The translations under genes were made by a program, and so were the position numbers. A stretch of 64,000 bases of DNA, from assembly GCA_030831945.1 (NCBI GenBank), contig JAURKC010000013.1:1-64000 (forward strand), read 5' to 3'. Source of the DNA: Ferruginibacter sp. (lineage in GTDB: Bacteria > Bacteroidota > Bacteroidia > Chitinophagales > Chitinophagaceae). Below, one piece after another: positions 10,646 through 18,014 of this stretch. Every line of letters begins with the position of its first letter. Position 1 is the first letter of the stretch. The notes below the pieces were generated by a model that worked only from the letters and a program-made list of their open reading frames with translations, had not been told where the DNA came from and did not search any database.

Positions 10646-11617
10646 TTAATTTTTTCTATCAAGTAATACAGCACCTACAATAATTAATCCCTTTATAATT
10701 TGTTGTGAATAGGAAGTAATATTTAGTAAATCTAATCCATTATTGATTACACCAATAATTAATGCGCCTACTACAGTTCCAATAATTTTTCCAGATCCTC
10801 CGGAAAGGCTCGTTCCACCTATCACTACGGCTGCTATTGCATCTAGCTCATAGGCTACTCCTGCATTCGGCTGTCCGGTAGTTATTCTAGAGGCTAAAAC
10901 AATACCTGCTAAACCGGCTAATCCACTACAAATAATATAGGTAAACAATTTAATTGAATTAACATTGATGCCTGAGGCTTTCGCTGCATTTTCATTGCCA
11001 CCTACTGCATAAACATATCTTCCAGTTTTAGTGTATTTTAAAATAACGGAAGCAATTAAAATAACTGCTCCAAATAACAGGATGGGTATCGGGATATTTA
11101 GAAATTCGCCTCCTCCAATAAAATTAAATGAATCGGAGAGATTCGATACGGGTCTTCCATCGCTGACTACTAATGCAAGCCCTCTTGCAATCGTCATCAT
11201 ACCTAAGGTAACGATAAAGGCAGCGACTTTTCCCTTAGTAATTATTAATCCATTGACTGTACCAATCGTTACTCCAATTAACAGACCAACTAATAAAGGA
11301 ACAAAAAGACCGTAGGTGCCTGGATGAGCGAAGCTTGCTGCAGCTACACCTGATAGTGCAACTACTGAACCTAATGATAAGTCAATGCCTCCTGAAATAA
11401 TCACGAAGGTGACTCCAATCGCAAGAATTCCATTAATTGAAATCTGCCGCAGTACCATCACTATATTTTGTAAAGTCAAAAAATTAGGTGTAGCAATTGT
11501 TAATAAGATACATATCAATAAGAAGGCAATAAATATCCCGTATTTTTTAAACTGTATTGCTATTGCTGGTGAATGGTCAGCTGGGAGTTTTGGAGGTAAA
11601 AGATTTTTAAAATTCAT
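10646..11617 (-). CDS. Sugar ABC transporter permease (RbsC-like)
   Basis: 'GVTFVIISGGIDLSLGSVVALSG', 'GGNENAAKASGINV', 'YELDAIAAVVIGGTSLSGGSGKIIGTVVGALIIGVINNGLDLL'. Confidence 0.94.
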   Translation of the reverse strand: MNFKNLLPPKLPADHSPAIAIQFKKYGIFIAFLLICILLTIATPNFLTLQNIVMVLRQISINGILAIGVTFVIISGGIDLSLGSVVALSGVAAASFAHPGTYGLFVPLLVGLLIGVTIGTVNGLIITKGKVAAFIVTLGMMTIARGLALVVSDGRPVSNLSDSFNFIGGGEFLNIPIPILLFGAVILIASVILKYTKTGRYVYAVGGNENAAKASGINVNSIKLFTYIICSGLAGLAGIVLASRITTGQPNAGVAYELDAIAAVVIGGTSLSGGSGKIIGTVVGALIIGVINNGLDLLNITSYSQQIIKGLIIVGAVLLDRKN

Positions 11618-11634
11618 AAACTTTTCATTTTATA

Positions 11635-13122
11635 CTAGGCCATCGCATGTTTCATAATTAATTCCTGTGTTGCTTCCGCTTGACTTAATTCAGCTTTAAT
11701 TTCACCTTCTCTAATTATCAATATTCTGTCACTTAATCCCAAGATCTCTGGAAGTTCTGATGAGATTACGATAAGCGCTTTTCCTTCAGTAGCAAGTTGA
11801 GTCATCAGTTTATAAATTTCTGATTTAGCTCCAATATCTATACCTCTAGTAGGTTCATCAAATATAATAATATCTGCATCGTTCAATAAAACTTTTGCAA
11901 TAACGATTTTCTGCTGATTCCCGCCACTTAAATAATTAGCTAATTGATCGCTAGAAGAAGTTTTAATATTGAGCTTATTTATTTGCGCATTGGCTATTTC
12001 ATTTTCTTCCTTTAGGTTAAGAAATAATCCATTTTTGCATTTTTCTAAACTTGAAAGAGAGATATTGTGTTTCACAGATGAGCCGAGAACCAGTCCATAT
12101 TTTTTTCGATCTTCACTTACTAGACCTATGCTATTTTTTATTGCATCTTTCGGTGATCGGATTTTCACTTTCTTTCCATTTATAAAAATATCGCCTTTCA
12201 CTATTTTCTCTAAACCATAAATTGAATTGACTATTTCTGTTCTGCCAGAACCCATTAAACCAGCAATACCTAAAATTTCACCCCTTCTTAGGTTAAAATT
12301 GATGTCTTTAAATTTTTCACCTGTTAATTCAGTGACTGATAAGATTACTTCTCCTGGAGTATTTTCTTTTTTATCAAAAATCGAATTGATTTCTCTTCCT
12401 ACTATCAAAGAAATTAATTTTTTCTGATCTATGGCATTGATTGCACAGGTAGTAATGTGTTTTCCATCTCTCATCACTGTAATGGTATCAGAAATTTTAA
12501 AAATTTCATCCATTTTGTGTGAGATATAAATAATGGCGATTCCTTGTTGTTTTAATTCTTCAATAATGCTGAATAAAATAGCTATTTCTCTATTAGATAA
12601 TGCAGAAGTTGGTTCATCCATAATGATAACCTCAGATTGATTAGAAATTGCTTTTGCAATTTCTACCATCTGCATTTCAGCAATACTAAGTTCCTTCATT
12701 GCTCTAGTCACGTCAACTTTTGCTCCTAACTTATTCATTAGCAAAGCTGCATTTTTATTCATCTCTCTTTTATTGATCCAACCTGGTATTCTTGAAGTTG
12801 GTTCATTTCCCATAAAAATATTTTCAGCAATGCTTAATTCAGGAAAAGGCAGTAGCTCTTGATGGATCATGGAAATACCCGTTTTAATTGCCTCCTGCAC
12901 GGACATCAACTTAACCTTTACACCTTTGTACAAAATTTCTCCTTCATCAGGCAAGAGGATGCCCATTAGAATTTTCATTAAGGTAGATTTTCCCGCACCA
13001 TTTTCTCCAATGATGGTATGCACCTTACCTCCCTCAATGGTGAGATTTACTTTATCAAGGGCCTTCACTCCTGGAAAGGACTTGGATATATTTTCAGCCT
13101 TTAAAAGCCAGGGTTGATTCAT
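11635..13122 (-). CDS. Sugar ABC transporter ATP-binding protein with two ABC domains (RbsA-like)
   Basis: Walker A GENGAGKST; second-domain signature LSGGNQQKIVIAK; 'DEPTRGIDIGAKSEIY'. Confidence 0.94.
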   Translation of the reverse strand: MNQPWLLKAENISKSFPGVKALDKVNLTIEGGKVHTIIGENGAGKSTLMKILMGILLPDEGEILYKGVKVKLMSVQEAIKTGISMIHQELLPFPELSIAENIFMGNEPTSRIPGWINKREMNKNAALLMNKLGAKVDVTRAMKELSIAEMQMVEIAKAISNQSEVIIMDEPTSALSNREIAILFSIIEELKQQGIAIIYISHKMDEIFKISDTITVMRDGKHITTCAINAIDQKKLISLIVGREINSIFDKKENTPGEVILSVTELTGEKFKDINFNLRRGEILGIAGLMGSGRTEIVNSIYGLEKIVKGDIFINGKKVKIRSPKDAIKNSIGLVSEDRKKYGLVLGSSVKHNISLSSLEKCKNGLFLNLKEENEIANAQINKLNIKTSSSDQLANYLSGGNQQKIVIAKVLLNDADIIIFDEPTRGIDIGAKSEIYKLMTQLATEGKALIVISSELPEILGLSDRILIIREGEIKAELSQAEATQELIMKHAMA

Positions 13123-13165
13123 ATCTATGCCTTGTAATTATTTTTTATTTTATAAAATTGAAAAG

Positions 13166-14299
13166 CTATTCATTAAAAAATATGTAAAGTCCATCTTTAC
13201 CAGCAAGGATAATATCTTTTTTTCCCGTGTTACGAAGATCTGCAACAGAGAAATAGATTCCGGTGCCTTTCCCCTTTCCGAATTCCCCATAGCTGATTAC
13301 ATTTTTTGTAAATGATTCGCCATTCCATTTGAAATAAGAAAGTTCTAACGGATCATTAAATCCAGGATCTCCTGAATTGTGCGCACGGTAACGCTTACCT
13401 GTAATCAGTTCCATTTTTCCATCCTTGTCAATATCAACCCATTCCATTGTATGATACTGCGAATGAAAGGGATCGATGGGATGTTTGATGAATTGTCTGT
13501 TCTTACCATCTTTCTTTTGCTCATACCAATCAAGTCCATAGGAATGCCCATGGCCTACTATTAAATCATTTAATCCATCTGAATTAACATCTGCTACTAT
13601 AATTGGCACACTGCCATCATCGTTCAACATAAAATCAGTATGCATTTTCCAAGGTTGATTCAGTCTATCTATAGGCGCTTCTATCCAGCCATTGGTAACA
13701 ATAAAATCACCTCGGCCATCTCCGTTGATATCACCAAATCCTAAACCATGACCTTGTTTTTCTGCGACTTTTGTAGGGATAAATTCACCAGTAGATTTAT
13801 TGTTTTCTCTTTTAATGGTATAATATATTAATGCATTTCCTGGAGTGTTCGGTACGATTTCACTAATCCCATCTCCATCTACATCCCATGAACGGGTAGT
13901 TTCTATATTTCCTGTAACTGCAATATTATGAGATTTCCATTCTTTATCATTTCCAGGATTTTCGCGCCAAATTAAAGTCTTTCCAAACCAACCGCCGGTT
14001 ATATAATCCATTTTACCATCTCCGTTTACGTCCATTGGAATGGTTGAAAAATCATCATGGTATTCATTGATATGGTCTAATTGGGTTATTAAGTGCCTAT
14101 TTAAATAAAGGGGACCTTCATACCAGTAACTACCCGATACAATATCTAACACCTTATCTCCATTCACATCAAATACACCGACTGATTCAGTACTCTCTGC
14201 TGCAATCATCTGCTGTCTGAATTTCAGTTGGCAATATCCTTCAGTAGAATTTAAAAAAATAATTATACTGCTTACAATTAAATGAATATATTTTTTCAT
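13166..14299 (-). CDS. Secreted FG-GAP/VCBS repeat protein
   Basis: Signal peptide; repeated DxNGDGxxD motifs (DVNGDGKMDYITGGWFG, DINGDGRGDFIVTNGW, DVNSDGLNDLIVGHGH). Confidence 0.85.
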   Translation of the reverse strand: MKKYIHLIVSSIIIFLNSTEGYCQLKFRQQMIAAESTESVGVFDVNGDKVLDIVSGSYWYEGPLYLNRHLITQLDHINEYHDDFSTIPMDVNGDGKMDYITGGWFGKTLIWRENPGNDKEWKSHNIAVTGNIETTRSWDVDGDGISEIVPNTPGNALIYYTIKRENNKSTGEFIPTKVAEKQGHGLGFGDINGDGRGDFIVTNGWIEAPIDRLNQPWKMHTDFMLNDDGSVPIIVADVNSDGLNDLIVGHGHSYGLDWYEQKKDGKNRQFIKHPIDPFHSQYHTMEWVDIDKDGKMELITGKRYRAHNSGDPGFNDPLELSYFKWNGESFTKNVISYGEFGKGKGTGIYFSVADLRNTGKKDIILAGKDGLYIFFNE

Positions 14300-14363
14300 G
14301 AAATTTTTTTATGAATAATTTAAATTTTTATAGTTGTATTTAAGACTACCCATTTTTTTACAA

Positions 14364-15443
14364 CTAAGCCCAAGCATTTTGTAAAAAGCGCAACCAATTT
14401 TTATAAAATATATTCTCGATATCTTCTTTACTATATCCTCTTTTTTGTAAGAGTCCTTCTAGATTTTGTAAATCACTAATGGTGTCTAAGTCCATCGGTG
14501 ACTGCTCTGTACCATAAGTACCATCTAAATCACTTCCAATAGCACAATGAAGTGAGTTGCCAGCCATTTGACAAATGTGATCGTAATGATTAATGATGGT
14601 TTCAATTTTTATTCCAAATTCTGCTGGATTACTTTTTCTAGAGATGAAATCTGGTTTCATCATCCAAGCGTCAAAACATCCTCCGATGACTGCCTTTCTT
14701 TCTATTAAAATTTTAATTTGATCATCAGCAAGCTGCCTTTGGTGAGGTACTAAAGTTCTACAGTTGTGGTGACTTGCCCATAAGTGACCATTAAACAAAT
14801 CCATTGCCTCTGCAAATCCTTTGTCTGTTAAATGGGTTACATCTAAAATCATATTCAATGCACTCATTTCTCTCAGTAAATCTTTTCCCATAGAAGTGAA
14901 TCCGTCGGTAGTACCTGTGCCTGAACAATATCTTCCAGTGCTATAATGGGCAGGGCCAATCGCTCTTAATCCATATTGATAAGCTTTTTCAAGGTAGGAT
15001 AAATCAATCAAGGAATCTGCGCCTTCTAAACTCAAAATATAACCAACCGGCTTTTCTGAATTAGGCTTTGTTTCATCCATCCAAATTTTAATATGCTCGT
15101 TGAGGGAATCAAGATTATTTATCTGAATCATTTCACCTTCCGCCTCCATTGCTTGGTACCAAGCAAGTTGAGCCTGAGACATTGCCCAAGCTTGATGAGG
15201 AGAATTCCATCCAGCACCGGGTAAATTTCCATTGTTTTGATTAAATCTAGCGAGTTGAGTAGCCACTACTAAACCAATATTGGCTTTGCGTAGTTCTGGC
15301 AAAGAAACGGTTCCCTTTGCTCGATCAATTTTATCGGTCATTCCTTCCTCTAATTTGCGAATATCCGTTACCGTCATTCTGTAATCTCGATTCCATTCTA
15401 TCGCATTGGTAGAAATATCTAAATGTGCATCTATTAAAAACAT
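14364..15443 (-). CDS. Membrane dipeptidase family protein (peptidase M19)
   Basis: 'LIDAHLDISTNAIEW', 'GYILSLEGADSL', 'LDVTHLTDKGFAEAMDLFNGHLWASHHNCRTLVPHQRQLADDQI', 'AIGSDLDGTYG'. Confidence 0.9.
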   Translation of the reverse strand: MFLIDAHLDISTNAIEWNRDYRMTVTDIRKLEEGMTDKIDRAKGTVSLPELRKANIGLVVATQLARFNQNNGNLPGAGWNSPHQAWAMSQAQLAWYQAMEAEGEMIQINNLDSLNEHIKIWMDETKPNSEKPVGYILSLEGADSLIDLSYLEKAYQYGLRAIGPAHYSTGRYCSGTGTTDGFTSMGKDLLREMSALNMILDVTHLTDKGFAEAMDLFNGHLWASHHNCRTLVPHQRQLADDQIKILIERKAVIGGCFDAWMMKPDFISRKSNPAEFGIKIETIINHYDHICQMAGNSLHCAIGSDLDGTYGTEQSPMDLDTISDLQNLEGLLQKRGYSKEDIENIFYKNWLRFLQNAWA

Positions 15444-15469
15444 ATTTTGATTGTCTAGATAATTTAAAT

Positions 15470-16456
15470 TTATTTTTTCTTTAATTTTTCTTCTACCACA
15501 TTGGCAGGATATTTCAAGGCTAAGGCTCTTATATCGTAACTAAATTCTTGAAAGGTTTCTTCCCACAGCTTAGCCTCTTCTTCAGTATATTTATAAAATC
15601 CGTTTGCATTGATCACACCATTGCCTCCCGACTTTACTATATCATCAATTAATGTTGGAATTGTTGTTTGATTACTCAAGGTGGGTAATAAATCTTTCAT
15701 TACTGTATGATAGGCAGACACACCAGTTAAATCCATCCATCTAAAAACGCCTACTAGTGTCATCCAATAACCTGGATTATTTCTGCAAGCTCTGTCTACA
15801 TCCTCTACTGAAGCATAACCATTTTCAACTAAGTAACAGGCTTCACGATACATCGCATACATCAATCGATTGGTAATAAAACCTCTGATATCTTTTCTAA
15901 CTAGGGTAGGCTCTTTACCCCATAGGTGAGAAATTTCATATAAATATTCACCCTTTGCAACGTCCGAACTTTCACCACAAATAATTTCTAAAAATCGCGT
16001 CGTATGAGAGGGTTCTGCCCAATGAAGTCCCAAAAATCGTTTCGGGTATTGAACCTCTTTTTGTAAAATACTTATTGGAATAGCAGAGGTATTGCTGGTT
16101 AATATGGCTTCTGGTGAAATTACTTTTTCAATCTTTTGATAAACCGATTTTTTAATTGCAATATTCTCAATGGTACATTCTATGACAATCTCACAATCTT
16201 TTAGTAAATCATAGTCCTCAGAAATAGTAATATTTTCTAAATAATAGGCAGGAGCCTGATTGATCATTCCATCTTCCAAAGATTTTTGCAAGTGAATATG
16301 AATTCTCTTTTCTGCATTTTCTAAATCACTAGGAAGAGGTGCAATAGCAATTACTTTATGTTTGGCAATTAATAGACAGGTACTAATACTACAACCCATC
16401 AGGCCAAGGCCAACTACACCTACTTTAATATCTTCTGGATGAACAGCGTTTTTCAT
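15470..16456 (-). CDS. 3-hydroxyacyl-CoA dehydrogenase family NAD-binding protein
   Basis: Rossmann 'VGVVGLGLMGCSISTCLL'; 'EAILTSNTSAIPIS'; 'RFLGLHWAEP'; C-terminal 'RGFITNRLMYAMYREACYLVENGYASVEDVDRACRNNPGYWMTLVGVFRWMDLTG'. Confidence 0.9.
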   Translation of the reverse strand: MKNAVHPEDIKVGVVGLGLMGCSISTCLLIAKHKVIAIAPLPSDLENAEKRIHIHLQKSLEDGMINQAPAYYLENITISEDYDLLKDCEIVIECTIENIAIKKSVYQKIEKVISPEAILTSNTSAIPISILQKEVQYPKRFLGLHWAEPSHTTRFLEIICGESSDVAKGEYLYEISHLWGKEPTLVRKDIRGFITNRLMYAMYREACYLVENGYASVEDVDRACRNNPGYWMTLVGVFRWMDLTGVSAYHTVMKDLLPTLSNQTTIPTLIDDIVKSGGNGVINANGFYKYTEEEAKLWEETFQEFSYDIRALALKYPANVVEEKLKKK

Positions 16457-16475
16457 TTATTCAATTATTTAAATT

Positions 16476-17219
16476 TTAATAAGTGGCTCTTCCGCCTGAT
16501 AAATCGAAGGTAAAGCCTGTAGTGAAACTGTTTTGTGGTGAAACGATATAGGCTGCTAAATTGGCGGCTTCTTCTAGTGTGCCACATCTTTTCATGGGGA
16601 TTTTATCGGTCATATATTTCACCTGTTCAGCTGGCAAGGCATCCACCATCGCGGTTTGAATAACTGATGGCGCTAATGCATTTACAGTGATTCCATTTTC
16701 AGCATATTCTTTTCCTTGAACCTTTGTCATGCCAATGACTGCTGCCTTTGAAGCAGAATAGGCTAACATTCCTGCATTCCCTTCTTTACCAGCAATAGAG
16801 GCAATGTGCAAGATTCTGCCATAATTTTGTTTTAACATATAAGGCAAAACATATTTAGCCGTATAATAAGAACCCAAGAAATTAATCTCAAAAACTCGAT
16901 TAAGATTTTCAGTTTCAGTCTCGTGACTTTTTATATTTGTCTTTCCAGTTATTCCGGCGCAGTTGATTAGTATATCGATTTTTTTATAATGAGAATATAT
17001 CAATTCAATCGTACTTTTAATTTCTTGTTCAATAGAAACATCGGATCGGTAGTATTTTGAATTAGGAATATTTATTAATTCATTGGGTGTTTCATTTGAC
17101 AAATCCAGCAAGGCTAATTTAACTCCATTTTCAGCAAGCTTTTTAGTAATGACTAATCCCAATCCTGAAGCAGCTCCAGTAATAACTGCTACCTGATCTT
17201 TCATTGAATTTTTATCCAT
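16476..17219 (-). CDS. Short-chain dehydrogenase/reductase (SDR), FabG-like
   Basis: 'VAVITGAASGLGLVI', 'NCAGITG', 'YSASKAAVIGMTK', C-terminal 'TGFTFDLSGGRATY'. Confidence 0.93.
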   Translation of the reverse strand: MDKNSMKDQVAVITGAASGLGLVITKKLAENGVKLALLDLSNETPNELINIPNSKYYRSDVSIEQEIKSTIELIYSHYKKIDILINCAGITGKTNIKSHETETENLNRVFEINFLGSYYTAKYVLPYMLKQNYGRILHIASIAGKEGNAGMLAYSASKAAVIGMTKVQGKEYAENGITVNALAPSVIQTAMVDALPAEQVKYMTDKIPMKRCGTLEEAANLAAYIVSPQNSFTTGFTFDLSGGRATY

Positions 17220-17507
17220 TAATATATTATTTGAATTGGACTATTTTTTGATACTGACTCAAGTCAAAATCATTTGCTAAATATAATACTATTCTGAGAA
17301 CTAAATTGACCCTTTCCACTGCTCGATTCATCTATTTTTTATATCGACTTTATTTGCATGAATATAGTAGCAGTCTGTGCAGAGGAATTCAGCCGTAGTG
17401 ATGATTTTCTGAAATGGTTTGTTATTGATCTAGAGTACTAACCCTGCCATTGAAGAGGATGTGGTAGACTATAATAAACTCGTGGTGGTTATTTTTTAAT
17501 ATAAATT

Positions 17508-17549
17508 AGGGCTATAGCTGAGTGGTTAGAATTACTCAGCTATAGCCCT
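17508..17549. terminator. Strong hairpin with 16-bp perfect stem, 10-nt loop and 3' T-run on + strand; apparently an orphan terminator
   Basis: agggctatagctgagt (17508-17523) / actcagctatagccct (17534-17549), followed by atctaattttt. Confidence 0.6.
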
Positions 17550-18014
17550 ATCTAATTTTTATATTTGCCCAACTTATAACCCTCGTTGGCTGGATAGAAT
17601 TTTGGTTAATTCAATTACTGATTTGAATCTATTGAAAAGTTCAAATCAATTTCCTTTAAATAAATTTAATTGGTGATGATATAAATTATGAAATACGTTA
17701 ATGAACTTACCACTGTAGTAATTCCAAAAAATTTGATTTTCTTTTCCATAACCTTGATTTTTAAAGTGTGAATAATTGATTTATTGATTTGACTTCATTA
17801 GGTTGCTGAGGTTTAATCTTATCACCAAAAATATACTGAATTAATATTTTTAATAATATGTTTTAATGGTATTTAGTTATTAGAATTTTGCGGAAGGCAT
17901 ATATACTCTTTCTCAAATATTTTATAATCTTTTCGATTTAAAATATAATCTCTACAATCAATGTTATAACCGAATGAAGTACTGCTAAATCTGTATCTTA
18001 GTCAAAATAATGAG

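Noticed and set aside
11031-11657. + strand ORFs of 94 and 90 aa in the RbsC region
   Set aside because: Antisense to a strongly conserved permease gene; no motifs of their own.
17508-17549. Possible tRNA gene
   Set aside because: Only ~23 nt resemble a tRNA 5' part; no anticodon or T arm. It folds as a simple hairpin.
17688-17771. 27-codon + strand ORF MKYVNELTTVVIPKNLIFFSITLIFKV
   Set aside because: Short, AT-rich, no ribosome-binding or family evidence; likely chance.
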